Assembly (NCBI GenBank): GCA_910578795.1
Contig: CAJTSD010000016.1
Coordinates: 1 to 64,000 of the forward strand
Length of the DNA: 64,000 bases
Source: an uncultured Lachnospiraceae bacterium
GTDB lineage: Bacteria; Bacillota; Clostridia; Lachnospirales; Lachnospiraceae
Direction: 5' to 3'
The translations under genes and the position numbers were made by a program. Below, piece after piece: positions 1 through 8,494 of this stretch. The notes under the pieces were generated by a model. The model saw only the letters and a program-made list of their open reading frames with translations. It was not told the origin of the DNA and ran no database searches. How positions within the stretch are numbered: the first letter of the stretch is position 1; each line of letters starts with the position of its first letter.

Positions 1-195
1 AGTTCTTGGGGATACTGAATTTATTCTTTCGTAAGTAGAATATAAGTCAGTCAGATCCATCGCCTCCACAAACTGGCTTAGCAACCGCACAGAATCATCT
101 TCTGGAATGATTGTTTCAATATTTAGCGGAAGTTTTAATTGATATCCGCCTTGATTTAGACTATAATTTTTATGTAAGTTAATGTGTTTGGTCAT
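1..195 (-). CDS. IS1182-like transposase, N-terminal part (cut by window edge)
   Basis: The reverse strand reads from ATG at 195 to the window edge without a stop. The first 65 residues begin MTKHINLHKNYSLNQGGYQL and continue with a stretch containing IIPEDDSVRLLSQFVEAMDL. A conserved P-E-D-x-x-x-R-L-L segment followed by a helix is typical of the N-terminal domain (DUF772-like) of IS1182 and related DDE transposases. The DDE core lies outside the window, so activity cannot be judged. No terminal inverted repeat could be assigned. The family call is recalled rather than searched, but the N-terminus is characteristic. Confidence 0.68.
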   Translation of the reverse strand, partial: MTKHINLHKNYSLNQGGYQLKLPLNIETIIPEDDSVRLLSQFVEAMDLTDLYSTYERINSVSPRT

Positions 196-211
196 ACATT
201 AATTTTACACC

Positions 212-250
212 AACTGCCGGATTCTTTCGAGGTCTGGCAGTTATTTTTTG
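212..250 (+). terminator. Stem-loop with T-tract next to the transposase start
   Basis: AACTGCC (212-218) pairs with GGCAGTT (236-242) and is followed by ATTTTTTG. On the plus strand this resembles an intrinsic terminator. On the minus strand it is a hairpin in the transposase leader, the kind of structure that often limits outside read-through into an insertion sequence. The stem is only 7 bp with a long loop. Confidence 0.35.
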
Positions 251-307
251 CATAGAAAAGGAGCTGCGCACTAATTACTTAATGCGACAGCCTCACCGCT
301 TGTTTTG

Positions 308-316
308 TGCTATACT
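308..316 (+). promoter_or_regulatory. Extended -10 promoter for the Crp/Fnr gene
   Basis: TGCTATACT (308-316) is an extended -10 element (TGn plus TATACT) about 50 bases before the start codon. No good -35 hexamer lies upstream, as is common for extended -10 promoters. Confidence 0.5.
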
Positions 317-366
317 AAAAAAATACCATAAAAAGAACCTGTCATGAAAGGAGCATCCTAATCCCT

Positions 367-1026
367 ATGAAAGAAACCTTTACCATCACGCCGCGCGAAA
401 CCGCCCTGATACAACAGTACGGACTGGCTCCCGAAAAACTGCAAAACTGTTCCGTGCGCTCCTATTCCTTTGGAGAACGCATCATATCCGAAGGGCGCCC
501 GAACGGACTGCTTTTTATTATCACAGGCGGCAAAGCCAAAGTCGGCGTCACGGCGCCCAACGGAAAAAATATTGTTCTATGCTTTTATATATCCAAAGGA
601 CTGTTGGGCGAAGTGGAGTTGTTTTCCGACACTTCCGCCGCCAGCACCACTGTCACTGCCATGAACGAGCTGCGCTGCATTGTCATTCCCACGGACCGCA
701 ACAAAGCATACCTTCTCGGCAATCCGGCATTTACCCGAATTGCCGCGTCACAACTGTCAGAAAAACTCATGCAAAGCACGGACAAAACAGTGGAAAACAC
801 CCTGTACACCGCTGAAATCCGCCTCTGCCGTTATATCCTCGCCGCCGCAAACAACGCCCTTTTCCGGGATGTCATGACCGATGTTTCCTATTCCATAGGG
901 ACAAGCTACCGCCACCTGTACCGCATGATTGGCGCCCTCTGCAAAGACCGCATCTTGGAAAAAACAAACGAAGGCTACCGGATTTGCGATATGGAGCAAT
1001 TAAAAGAACGCGCAGGACAGCATTAG
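367..1026 (+). CDS. Crp/Fnr-family transcriptional regulator, YeiL-like
   Basis: A 219-residue cytoplasmic DNA-binding regulator. Residues about 25-120 form a cyclic-nucleotide-binding-type beta barrel (FGERIISEGRPNGLLFIITGG, later GLLGEVELFSD). A C-terminal winged helix-turn-helix lies at about 165-205 (SYSIGTSYRHLYRMIGALCK). The overall pattern matches the YeiL branch of the Crp/Fnr family. No Fnr-style N-terminal cysteine cluster is present, so it is not an obvious oxygen sensor; ligand and targets are unknown. AAAGGAG (347-353) precedes the ATG by 13 bases. The gene stands alone between a transposase and a convergent operon. Confidence 0.8.
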   Translation: MKETFTITPRETALIQQYGLAPEKLQNCSVRSYSFGERIISEGRPNGLLFIITGGKAKVGVTAPNGKNIVLCFYISKGLLGEVELFSDTSAASTTVTAMNELRCIVIPTDRNKAYLLGNPAFTRIAASQLSEKLMQSTDKTVENTLYTAEIRLCRYILAAANNALFRDVMTDVSYSIGTSYRHLYRMIGALCKDRILEKTNEGYRICDMEQLKERAGQH

Positions 1027-1041
1027 CGCAAAATTTCCCTT

Positions 1042-2496
1042 TTACTGGCGGATATCCACATATCCGACCTCCAAAGAATGGTCGCACAAATCATAACTGT
1101 CTCCATAACTGTCCAAATTCAGATACAGATATGCCAATTCTTCCTCCGGCACAAGCCACGCCATATGAACCGTCGCCGTCTCCCCCGCTTTCAAATGCGT
1201 GATGTAATTGTTATTCCGCTCGCCGCCGTGCACATCATAATACCACATCTCCACATGCCGCGCGGCTCCTGCCAGCACCGCGTCGTCCCAATCCGCATTT
1301 GGTCCAAATGTCTTACCGTCATATCGTTTTATCTGACCGTTTTCTTCCGCAAATTTCATAAGACTTCCAAAGAACAACAGTTCTTCCAATTCCTTCGTGC
1401 CCTTATTGGTGTATTCCACCGTAGCATAAATCAGTTTTTGCGGAACTTCGCGGCTTTCCACAAGCGTATCAACGGAATTAACGCCGTCCCCGAATTTCAT
1501 ATAATTGATTTTTGCCGGAAGCAGTTCGCCTGACGGTGTTGTTTCTTTCTGCAATTCCGCCTTAAAATCCTCATCTAACGCAGACAAGTCAAGCAGGCTG
1601 ACATTATCACACACCTGTACGTCCGACACCTTAATTTCCACGTTTCCCAAGCCCTCCAAATCCTCTTTTTGGGGATTTGCCGCAAATACGTCTCCGATTG
1701 CGTGTGTGTTTCTCATTGCCTGTCCTGATACAGCAGGCGCTGCATCTTCAACCACTTCTTCATGCTTGGACGCAAGAAAATCGCTCCACTTATAAACCGC
1801 AACGGCATCGGATGACGCATTGTCTGAAACAGGCTGCAAACGAATGCCCTCCGCAATTTTTATAACCTCCTCCTTCGATACATCTGATGCCGCATACAAT
1901 TCCATCACATAATGCACCTCAGGATATGCCACATAAATACGCTGATTAAAGGATATGTCCTCGCCCCCGATTGACTGCAAGGCAAAATAAACGCCTTCAT
2001 GCCCCCCAACACTGATATTCTCCGTCTCTTTAACGTTTTTCGTCAACATTTCAAACGCCGCATCACCAGTATCCATTTTGTAAAATACAATTGACACGCC
2101 GCCTTTGTACATGGCGTTTTCAAAACTGTATTTTCCGTCTTCCGTTTTTACCATTCCGTCCGGCAGGTACGAAACCTCCATTGTAACATCAGGAATATTT
2201 GGTATCTGCCCGTTCTCTAAACTGTTGTTCTCATCTTTTTCTATCTTTGTTTTTACCGCATACTTCCCAACCGATTCACTGCGCATGTGATACGCAATCG
2301 CTGCAAATACGGTTGTTCCAAGAAGCATTGCCGCTGCAAATGCAACAATTAAGGACCTTCTTATTGTATGTTTTGTATATTTTCTTCTGTTCCCCGTCAC
2401 GCTCTCCCTGAGTTGTCTGCGTACCTCATGTTCAACCATGTTCCGCAATTCATCCGGCATTTGGGGAAATTCCTGCTTTAAATCTTCCAATCTCAT
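1042..2496 (-). CDS. Membrane-anchored DUF4367-type protein, probable anti-sigma partner
   Basis: 484 residues. A charged cytoplasmic N-terminus (1-45) is followed by one membrane segment (about 48-70, LIVAFAAAMLLGTTVFAAIA) and a long outer part. Residues about 75-225 resemble DUF4367, a domain common in proteins encoded next to ECF sigma factors. The C-terminal part, about 280-484, looks like a separate beta-rich domain with a G-D-x-F/K-V-S-D-V pattern, similar to DUF4352/DUF5067-like modules. It starts 5 bases after the ECF sigma gene, so the pair is co-transcribed and probably translationally coupled. Its role as anti-sigma or signal receptor is inferred from that pairing. Confidence 0.72.
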   Translation of the reverse strand: MRLEDLKQEFPQMPDELRNMVEHEVRRQLRESVTGNRRKYTKHTIRRSLIVAFAAAMLLGTTVFAAIAYHMRSESVGKYAVKTKIEKDENNSLENGQIPNIPDVTMEVSYLPDGMVKTEDGKYSFENAMYKGGVSIVFYKMDTGDAAFEMLTKNVKETENISVGGHEGVYFALQSIGGEDISFNQRIYVAYPEVHYVMELYAASDVSKEEVIKIAEGIRLQPVSDNASSDAVAVYKWSDFLASKHEEVVEDAAPAVSGQAMRNTHAIGDVFAANPQKEDLEGLGNVEIKVSDVQVCDNVSLLDLSALDEDFKAELQKETTPSGELLPAKINYMKFGDGVNSVDTLVESREVPQKLIYATVEYTNKGTKELEELLFFGSLMKFAEENGQIKRYDGKTFGPNADWDDAVLAGAARHVEMWYYDVHGGERNNNYITHLKAGETATVHMAWLVPEEELAYLYLNLDSYGDSYDLCDHSLEVGYVDIRQ

Positions 2497-2501
2497 ACTT
2501 C

Positions 2502-2993
2502 CTAAACCTCCATTTCCGTTTCCAATTCCTCTTTCAGCCTCGCCCTTGCCCGCATCAGGCGGTTTTTTACCGCACTCTCTGTCGTTTTCATCAAAGCTGC
2601 AATCTCCTTAATGCGGTAGCCTTCCATATAATAAAGCGTAACGGTCAGCCTCGTCTCCTTTGGAAGGCGGCTCATTGCTTCATACAAGTCGGAATAATCC
2701 CCCTCCTCTATTACCCCCTGCTGCAAGGAAATGCCCTCCGCAGAAGCGTCCTCCAGCGAAATCAGCCTCTTTTCCCGCCGCATGACAGCGTAACATTCAT
2801 TGATAACAATGCGCACTAACCATGTTTTCCCATATGAATCCTTGCGCAGCATATGCAGCCCCGAAAACGCCTTTACGATTGCCTCCTGAATTGCGTCCGC
2901 ACAATCCGCATCATTTCGCAGCAGCGTTTTTGCCACGCGGTACATCATATCCTCCGACGCAATAATTAAATTTCCCAATTGTTCCTTCGTCAT
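2502..2993 (-). CDS. ECF-type RNA polymerase sigma factor
   Basis: 163 residues with the two-domain layout of sigma-70 family ECF factors. Region 2 spans about 10-80 (DCADAIQEAIVKAFSGL then KTWLVRIVINECYAVMRR) and region 4 about 100-155 (RLPKETRLTVTLYYMEGYRI, then an HTH ending TTESAVKNRLMRARARL). It directs core polymerase to an extracytoplasmic-stress-type regulon. It is the first gene of a two-gene operon with the membrane protein downstream. A palindrome containing a TATAAT hexamer lies 65-80 bases upstream of the start. The regulon cannot be told from this window. Confidence 0.92.
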   Translation of the reverse strand: MTKEQLGNLIIASEDMMYRVAKTLLRNDADCADAIQEAIVKAFSGLHMLRKDSYGKTWLVRIVINECYAVMRREKRLISLEDASAEGISLQQGVIEEGDYSDLYEAMSRLPKETRLTVTLYYMEGYRIKEIAALMKTTESAVKNRLMRARARLKEELETEMEV

Positions 2994-3057
2994 AATATCC
3001 TTTCTGCCGGCTTTTGTTTTGTAATATTGTGCACTGATTTTTTCTTACATCTGTTAG

Positions 3058-3074
3058 ATGCATTATAAATGCAT
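3058..3074. promoter_or_regulatory. 17-bp palindrome in the ECF sigma promoter region
   Basis: ATGCATTATAAATGCAT is a perfect palindrome with a 3-base centre. Read on the minus strand it contains TATAAT, so a bound protein would cover a possible -10 element of the sigma operon. The operator role is inferred. Confidence 0.35.
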
Positions 3075-3092
3075 TTGGTCGCGGGGAAAATA

Positions 3093-3135
3093 AAAAAATC
3101 CATCTAATCTTTTTGTTTCTGTTTAGATTAGATGG
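3093..3135 (-). terminator. Intrinsic terminator after the small membrane protein gene
   Basis: CCATCTAATCT (3100-3110) and AGATTAGATGG (3125-3135) form a perfect 11-bp stem. On the minus strand the stem is followed by ATTTTTTTATTTT. It would end transcripts of the gene at 3260-3472 before the ECF sigma operon. The plus strand also has a T-rich tail, so it may work both ways. Confidence 0.75.
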
Positions 3136-3259
3136 ACTATTTTTATTTTATTGCGTTTGGTGGAATACTCAGCGCCATATTAACAGCAGTGTCTAACATA
3201 GGAACAATATTAGGATTTGGCGTCATTATATCTGAAACAACCGATGCTGCGTTTTACAT

Positions 3260-3472
3260 CTATTTTTCATTCCTGCTTTTTACTAAAAAATAAATTCCCA
3301 TGCAGGCAAAAATGAGCGCCAATATTATAGTGAAAATGTCATTAATATAAATTGTTTCCCCGATCACTCCCACATTGGTCATTGCGATATGAGAGAGATG
3401 TACATTAATCCGGTCTGTCGAATACAATATCGCAGCTATCAGAAAACAAATTAAAGAAGATATTTTTTTCAT
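3260..3472 (-). CDS. Small two-helix membrane protein, unknown function
   Basis: A 70-residue protein beginning MKKISSLICFLIAAILYS, with a second hydrophobic stretch near the C-terminus (IFTIILALIFACMGIYFLV) and a short basic tail. Both segments are long enough to span the membrane, and the outer loop is about 25 residues. The start at 3472 has AAAGGAA 14 bases upstream. An in-frame ATG at 3496 would add 8 residues but lacks a ribosome site. No family is recognised. It is flanked by its own terminator and an A/T-rich gap, so it is probably monocistronic. Confidence 0.5.
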   Translation of the reverse strand: MKKISSLICFLIAAILYSTDRINVHLSHIAMTNVGVIGETIYINDIFTIILALIFACMGIYFLVKSRNEK

Positions 3473-3616
3473 GGATACAGACACAGTTCCTTTCATTCGT
3501 GCGGTTTTAGATAATCAACAGCATTTCTTCCATATGTGGATTTGTTTCGTTGAAATGCTGCTTTTCGCATTTTGCATGTACTCTCTGCAATAAAGTGAAA
3601 ATCATATAGCGATTCG

Positions 3617-4120
3617 CTATTTTTTAATACACTTTATCCGATTATATGTGTCCAAATTTTTTTGGTCCTTTGTTTCCGCATATAACAAAGGCATTTCTGA
3701 TGCCATTGTTGAGTATATTTCACCATATTCAAAACAAATATATTTATTCATTAGCGAAATAATGAATTGTTCATTAGACAGATTATAATCAGTTTCTTTT
3801 AGTATAACAGACATATATTCATCATTACGTTCACAAAGAAAATAATAATCAAATCCAGCCACTTTAAATCCCTTAGGTAAAGAATAACAGGAAAAACTCT
3901 TTGGAATTTCACCTTCATTTATTTTTGTCAGAATTTCTTTTTCTTTACGTGCTACTGTAAGTATTTTTCCAAAAGAATAATGCTCACTCATTATTCCGAT
4001 ATGAGTATGCTCATAACCCAATTTATGCATTAGATTTTTGATATCATTGTACCATTCTATCCAATCACCTTTTTCCGTACCCCATATTGTTATTGAAATC
4101 CTTCTGTTATTTATATTCAT
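3617..4120 (-). CDS. Uncharacterised 167-residue protein coupled to the ABC exporter gene
   Basis: A soluble protein of unknown family. It starts a few bases after the stop of the ABC exporter gene, behind an AGGTGG ribosome site, so it is translationally coupled to it. It is rich in I, K, N, E and aromatic residues and clearly more A/T-biased than its neighbours, which suggests recent acquisition. There is no signal peptide or membrane segment. The N-terminus reads MNINNRRISITIWGTEKGDW. Immunity or accessory function for the exporter is possible from position alone; nothing in the sequence shows it. Confidence 0.55.
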   Translation of the reverse strand: MNINNRRISITIWGTEKGDWIEWYNDIKNLMHKLGYEHTHIGIMSEHYSFGKILTVARKEKEILTKINEGEIPKSFSCYSLPKGFKVAGFDYYFLCERNDEYMSVILKETDYNLSNEQFIISLMNKYICFEYGEIYSTMASEMPLLYAETKDQKNLDTYNRIKCIKK

Positions 4121-4126
4121 CACCAC

Positions 4127-5776
4127 CTATCCCCCATCAACCTCAACAACCCGAACCTCTCTCCCTATCCTCCGAAAATACCGCTCAAACGAATCCCCAT
4201 GCGATACCACAACCATCGCAATCCCATACTTCATACAATACCGCGTCACCCGCTCCGTAACCATGTCCACCAGTTCCATATTTAACGCGCTCGTTGGCTC
4301 GTCCAACAGCAGTAAATCCGGCTTCCTCAACAACGCCCGCGCAATCCCGATGCGCTGCCTTTGTCCCCCCGAAATGTTTGCCCCGTTTTCTTCAAGCAGA
4401 TAATCCTCCCCCTTTGTCTCCAAAAACTCCTCCAAGCAGGCGGCATATAACACCTCGTCCATCTCCTGCCGCGAATAAGGCTGCGCCAAAGCAATATTAT
4501 TCTTCACCGTATCCCTGAAAATATAAGGAGTCTGCGGCGCCTGTATAATATGCTCATAATAACAATACGGCGGTATTTTATCAACCGAAATCCCATTATA
4601 TCGAATCGAAACAGCCTGTCCTTTTGTATCATAAAAACGCGAAATCAGATAAAACAGACTGGACTTCCCGCTGCCGCTCTCCCCTTTTATAAAAATGCTT
4701 CCCCCCTTTTCCACCGCAAAATGAACATCCTGCAAAATCGTTTTCCCATTCTCAAAAGAATACCCCTCTGAGTCAAACTCCAAAGAACGAAACGGCTCCA
4801 ATTCACCGTCTGCATATACAACAGGCTCCTCTTTGAATATCGGCAATATCTTCTCCTGCATCGCCAAAGCCTGCCTGCGCTGATTAAAAAAATCGGGAAT
4901 AACCAATACAGGCTCCTGCAAATTCCCCGCTAGCGCATAAGCGACAAGCAGCTCCCCAACCGTAAACTGATTCCGCAAAACCAACAGTATCCCGACCAAA
5001 ATCACCAACACAGGCAGCGCCGTCGTCAAAACGGAATAAATCGACGTAAATAAAGAATAATACTTTGCAATATTCCTACTATCCCTATAGTTATTATTAT
5101 CAATATAGTCCGACAAACTGTTTTGAAAATAATGCTCTTTATGATACTGCTTTATCACCGAAAAGCCATTCAGATAATCGACCACTTTCCGATTCAATTC
5201 CGAATTGCAAACTTGTAAATCATACGTCGCCTTCCCGATAAACTCGCTGATATAATGCGTGGCAAAAAAACAGACTGCCGTTACCGCGAAAATAAAAAAC
5301 GTAACAAAAACACTGTAATGAAGCATCAGCAGAAAATCCATCACAATCGTCAAGACATTCAGGCACACCGTAATAATACCAATGCCCTTCCAATCGGAGA
5401 TCAATTTACTGTCTTCCTTGATCATGGACAGCAAAACGGAAGGGGAATACTTCTCGTGAAACGCATACTCCTTCTCCAGCGCACGCGCAAACAAATCCTT
5501 TATCATCCGATAATGGCTTGTATACTGCAAATCCCGAAAATAGTATTGAAACACACAATTGGTCAGGAAAAACAGCAGAATAAGGACTGCTATCATTCTC
5601 AGATACTGAAACGTAACCGTCAGATTTTGCAGCGAAATACTGTCAATCGCTTTCTGCATTTGGATAAGAACTGCAAATTTGAGCATAATGGTCAAAACGG
5701 AAAGACCGAACGTTCCTATCTGCTTCTTTCTTAAAGGCTTAAAAATACCATTGATTTCCGATGTGAATCCTTGCAT
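4127..5776 (-). CDS. ABC exporter with fused membrane and ATPase domains
   Basis: 549 residues in the usual exporter half-transporter layout. A six-helix membrane domain occupies about 20-300. The nucleotide-binding domain carries Walker A GESGSGKSS (365-373), signature ISGGQRQR (about 467-474) and Walker B LLLLDEPTSA (about 488-497), followed by a switch histidine in VVVSHGD. It would act as a homodimer or with a partner encoded elsewhere. The start ATG is preceded by CGGAGA. The leader is about 130 bases long and holds a perfect inverted repeat. An XRE regulator lies upstream on the same strand. Substrate unknown; peptide or bacteriocin export is a guess. Confidence 0.85.
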   Translation of the reverse strand: MQGFTSEINGIFKPLRKKQIGTFGLSVLTIMLKFAVLIQMQKAIDSISLQNLTVTFQYLRMIAVLILLFFLTNCVFQYYFRDLQYTSHYRMIKDLFARALEKEYAFHEKYSPSVLLSMIKEDSKLISDWKGIGIITVCLNVLTIVMDFLLMLHYSVFVTFFIFAVTAVCFFATHYISEFIGKATYDLQVCNSELNRKVVDYLNGFSVIKQYHKEHYFQNSLSDYIDNNNYRDSRNIAKYYSLFTSIYSVLTTALPVLVILVGILLVLRNQFTVGELLVAYALAGNLQEPVLVIPDFFNQRRQALAMQEKILPIFKEEPVVYADGELEPFRSLEFDSEGYSFENGKTILQDVHFAVEKGGSIFIKGESGSGKSSLFYLISRFYDTKGQAVSIRYNGISVDKIPPYCYYEHIIQAPQTPYIFRDTVKNNIALAQPYSRQEMDEVLYAACLEEFLETKGEDYLLEENGANISGGQRQRIGIARALLRKPDLLLLDEPTSALNMELVDMVTERVTRYCMKYGIAMVVVSHGDSFERYFRRIGREVRVVEVDGG

Positions 5777-5851
5777 ATGAAATTCTCCGTAACAGTTCAG
5801 CCTTCGGCTTCCGATACCGATACCGTTACCTTTCTCTTTTATTGTTCCATT

Positions 5852-5875
5852 TTTTATTGTATTTCTACAATAAAA
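5852..5875. promoter_or_regulatory. Perfect 10-bp inverted repeat in the ABC exporter leader
   Basis: TTTTATTGTA (5852-5861) and TACAATAAAA (5866-5875) are exact reverse complements around a 4-base loop. It sits between the predicted promoter and the start of the exporter gene, so it could be an operator for the adjacent XRE regulator or an RNA hairpin. Function is inferred. Confidence 0.45.
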
Positions 5876-5904
5876 TCAACATTTTATCAAAATAATCCAT
5901 ATAT

Positions 5905-5934
5905 AATATACCGTAATTTACACTGCTATAGCAA
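5905..5934 (-). promoter_or_regulatory. Sigma-A promoter for the ABC exporter gene
   Basis: On the minus strand TTGCTA (5934-5929), an 18-base spacer and TATATT (5910-5905) make a plausible housekeeping promoter about 130 bases before the exporter start. Confidence 0.5.
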
Positions 5935-5974
5935 GATAATAATTTATTTCCACTATTCTCCAATTTCAAATTTC

Positions 5975-6382
5975 CTATTTCCTGCGCAGCAAAACAATTG
6001 CCAAACACGCAAGTCCGATTCCCAACATTCCAACTGCCACATCTGTTTCAATTTCGTTCATAAAAGAAAGCGCCGCAACCGAAACGCCCATCGCCAATGA
6101 CACCGCTTTCAGTATCAGCATAGCCATTTCTTCAAACCCATTGCCTGTTTCCTTTTCCGCCGCATCTGCTTTCACCTGCATCAGTTCGTCAATAGATATA
6201 TGAAACAGTTCTGCAAGCTTCGGAAGGGAACCGACATTCGGAAACGATAAATCCCGTTCCCATTTTGACACGGCTTTATCCGTAACGCCCATTTTATTTG
6301 CAAGTTCAAGCTGTGTCATTCCGTTCTCTTTGCGCAGTGTTGCAATCATATTTCCAAAACTTTGTTTTTCATTGCACTTCAT
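5975..6382 (-). CDS. XRE-family helix-turn-helix regulator with C-terminal membrane segments
   Basis: 135 residues from the ATG at 6382 (an upstream ATG would add 17). Residues about 5-65 are a Cro/CI-type helix-turn-helix (MTQLELANKMGVTDKAVSKW). The C-terminal 50 residues hold two hydrophobic stretches, the last being MLGIGLACLAIVLLRRK, so the repressor is probably tethered to the membrane. AAAGGAG directly abuts the chosen ATG, so the start is uncertain. Such proteins often control a neighbouring transporter; the exporter gene downstream has an inverted repeat in its leader. Confidence 0.8.
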   Translation of the reverse strand: MKCNEKQSFGNMIATLRKENGMTQLELANKMGVTDKAVSKWERDLSFPNVGSLPKLAELFHISIDELMQVKADAAEKETGNGFEEMAMLILKAVSLAMGVSVAALSFMNEIETDVAVGMLGIGLACLAIVLLRRK

Positions 6383-6597
6383 CTCCTTTGACTTGATGAT
6401 AACAGCATAGCATACCTTCCAATTTATCCGCAACCGACTGGCAGTTTCCCTCGCTCAACTTACAGTTTATAAACGGTTTCCCTACTTCGTCCGACAAACT
6501 TTCACCACATGACGGAAATGTATTCCTTCTTCAAATCATATTCAGAAAAATGATTGCCCATAAAACACTGTCATTAACGCCGAAACAAACTGTCCGC

Positions 6598-6626
6598 TTG
6601 CCTGTTAATACAAAATATTGTAAAAT
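6598..6626 (+). promoter_or_regulatory. Sigma-A promoter for the response regulator/kinase pair
   Basis: TTGCCT (6598-6603), a 17-base spacer and TAAAAT (6621-6626), 61 bases before the response-regulator start. Confidence 0.6.
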
Positions 6627-6686
6627 AATTTTAATGAAATTTTTATGAAGAATTTTCATAAGGAATCACCCGGAGGACAACACATC

Positions 6687-7373
6687 ATGAAACAACTCCT
6701 TATCATCGTAGAGGACGACAAAAGCCTGAATCAGGGATTATGCAAGGCGTTAGCAAGCGAAAACCGCCAAGTCATTTCCTGCCAAAATATCCGCGCCGCA
6801 CGGGAGCAGCTTGCGCTTGGCGGTGCGGCGCTCGTGTTGCTCGACATCAACCTTCCCGACGGCAACGGACTTGACTTTTTGCAAGAACTTAAAGCCGCCT
6901 CCCCCAGCCTGCCAGTCATCATGCTGACGGCAAACGACACCGATATGGACATTGTGGAAGGTTTGGAAAAGGGCGCGGACGACTACATCACAAAGCCGTT
7001 TTCCCTCTCCGTACTGCGCGCAAGGGTAAACGCCCGCCTGCGCCAAACCGCAGATGCAGACTGCCGCAGCGCACAGATTCATGAAAACGGCAAGTTCCGC
7101 TTTGACTTCGACCACATGCATTTTACCGTAAACGGCACCGCAGTAGAACTAAGCAAAACGGAACAAAAGCTTCTGCGCCTTTTCGTCGAAAATCAGGGAA
7201 ACACCCTAAGCCGTAGCTTTCTCGTGGACCGTATTTGGACCGACGGTGCAGAGTATGTCGATGAAAACGCCCTTTCCGTCACTGTAAAGCGGTTGCGCGA
7301 CAAGCTGGACGCGCAGGAGCATATAAAGACCGTCTACGGCATCGGATATAAATTTGAATGGTCCGTACAATAA
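6687..7373 (+). CDS. OmpR-family response regulator
   Basis: 228 residues from the ATG at 6687, chosen because GGAGG lies 10 bases upstream; an earlier in-frame ATG at 6645 has no ribosome site. Receiver domain 1-120 has the acidic pocket E9-D10-D11, phospho-acceptor D53 (LLDINLPDGNG) and the KPF lysine. The C-terminal winged helix (about 135-228) ends in the usual VYGIGYKFEW. It pairs with the kinase 27 bases downstream. In related bacteria such a pair normally sits directly before an ABC ATPase/FtsX permease pair; here those genes lie 5.4 kb away. Confidence 0.93.
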   Translation: MKQLLIIVEDDKSLNQGLCKALASENRQVISCQNIRAAREQLALGGAALVLLDINLPDGNGLDFLQELKAASPSLPVIMLTANDTDMDIVEGLEKGADDYITKPFSLSVLRARVNARLRQTADADCRSAQIHENGKFRFDFDHMHFTVNGTAVELSKTEQKLLRLFVENQGNTLSRSFLVDRIWTDGAEYVDENALSVTVKRLRDKLDAQEHIKTVYGIGYKFEWSVQ

Positions 7374-7400
7374 CCGATTGGCAGGCAAGGAGAACCCCAA

Positions 7401-8327
7401 ATGATATTACAAATTGACAATAACAAGATATGGATTATCAGTATGGCGTGCATTCTCACGGCAGCGCTTGTCATTTTCCATAATTACCGCCGCACCAAAA
7501 AGACAATGGACACCATCGAGCAGATGCTTGCACGCGCGGGCGACGTGCGCTTTTTGGAGAAAACCTTTGACGAAAGCCGTATGTCCGCACTTGAAACAAA
7601 ATTTGCACACTTTCTGACCGCCTCCGCCGTTTCCGCCAAAAACGTTGCAAAGGAAAAGGAGAAAATCGAGACACTGATTGCGGACATTTCCCACCAAACC
7701 AAAACACCGATTGCAAACCTGCTGCTCTACAGCGAACTGCTGCAGGAGGCAGACCTGCCCGACGACATACGCGGCAATGCGGAGGCAATTTATGCGCAGA
7801 CCGAAAAACTCCGCTTTTTAATCGACTCTCTCGTCAAACTCTCGCGCTTGGAAAACGGCATTATCACGCTCTCCCCCAAGCCGACGCCGCTGCTGCCCAT
7901 GCTCCGGTCCATACATGACCAGCTTGCGCCAAAAGCCGCGGACAAAGGACTTTATTTACAACTGCACGACACGGAATCCACCGCAGAAATTTCCGCCGTA
8001 TGCGATGCAAAATGGACAGCCGAGGCAGTCTGCAATCTCATAGACAATGCCATTAAATATACCGCGCAAGGGGGCGTCACGATTTCCATTACCGCATACG
8101 AGCTGTTTGCGCGCATTGATATTGCGGACACCGGTACCGGCATCGCAGAGGAGGAGCACGCCAAAATCTTCTCCCGCTTTTACCGCTCACAGGACGCGCA
8201 GGATCAGGAAGGCGTCGGTATCGGTCTGTATCTTGCGCGGGAAATCGTAAACGGTGAGGGCGGATATATTAAAGTATCCTCTTCCATCGGAAACGGGGCA
8301 GTTTTTTCTGTCTTTCTTCCAAAATGA
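7401..8327 (+). CDS. Sensor histidine kinase with one N-terminal membrane helix
   Basis: 308 residues. A single membrane segment at about 10-27, no large outer sensor domain, then a dimerisation helix with H-box ADISHQTKTPI (phospho-accepting H98) and an ATPase domain with N-box NLIDNAIKYT, DTGTGI and GVGIGLYLA. The small sensor with a lone helix resembles kinases that sense through a partner ABC transporter, as in BceS-type systems. AAGGAG lies 8 bases before the start. It follows the response regulator by 27 bases and shares its promoter. Confidence 0.92.
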   Translation: MILQIDNNKIWIISMACILTAALVIFHNYRRTKKTMDTIEQMLARAGDVRFLEKTFDESRMSALETKFAHFLTASAVSAKNVAKEKEKIETLIADISHQTKTPIANLLLYSELLQEADLPDDIRGNAEAIYAQTEKLRFLIDSLVKLSRLENGIITLSPKPTPLLPMLRSIHDQLAPKAADKGLYLQLHDTESTAEISAVCDAKWTAEAVCNLIDNAIKYTAQGGVTISITAYELFARIDIADTGTGIAEEEHAKIFSRFYRSQDAQDQEGVGIGLYLAREIVNGEGGYIKVSSSIGNGAVFSVFLPK

Positions 8328-8355
8328 CACAAGTGTCAGTTTTGTGTACTGCGCG

Positions 8356-8384
8356 TTGACGGTAAAATTTAGCTGTGATAAAAT
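8356..8384 (+). promoter_or_regulatory. Sigma-A promoter for the DUF1266 gene
   Basis: TTGACG (8356-8361), a 17-base spacer and TAAAAT (8379-8384), close to consensus, 110 bases before the start. It makes the gene independent of the kinase operon. Confidence 0.7.
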
Positions 8385-8494
8385 TGTGACAGGATTATGA
8401 TAAAGGAGTATTGCCAAGGGAAAACCATTGGAAAAAATTCTTCGCACATAAATAGGTTGTTAAAAAAATCACATATAGTTTAGGAGGGTTACAA

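Noticed and set aside
3132..3293. Hydrophobic 53-codon open frame on the plus strand (MDYFYFIAFGG...)
   Set aside because: It has no ribosome site, its ATG sits inside the right arm of a terminator stem, and it overlaps the end of a minus-strand gene.
5255..5734. 159-codon plus-strand frame opposite the ABC exporter
   Set aside because: It lies entirely antisense to the membrane domain, is K/N/Q/H-rich and has no ribosome site.
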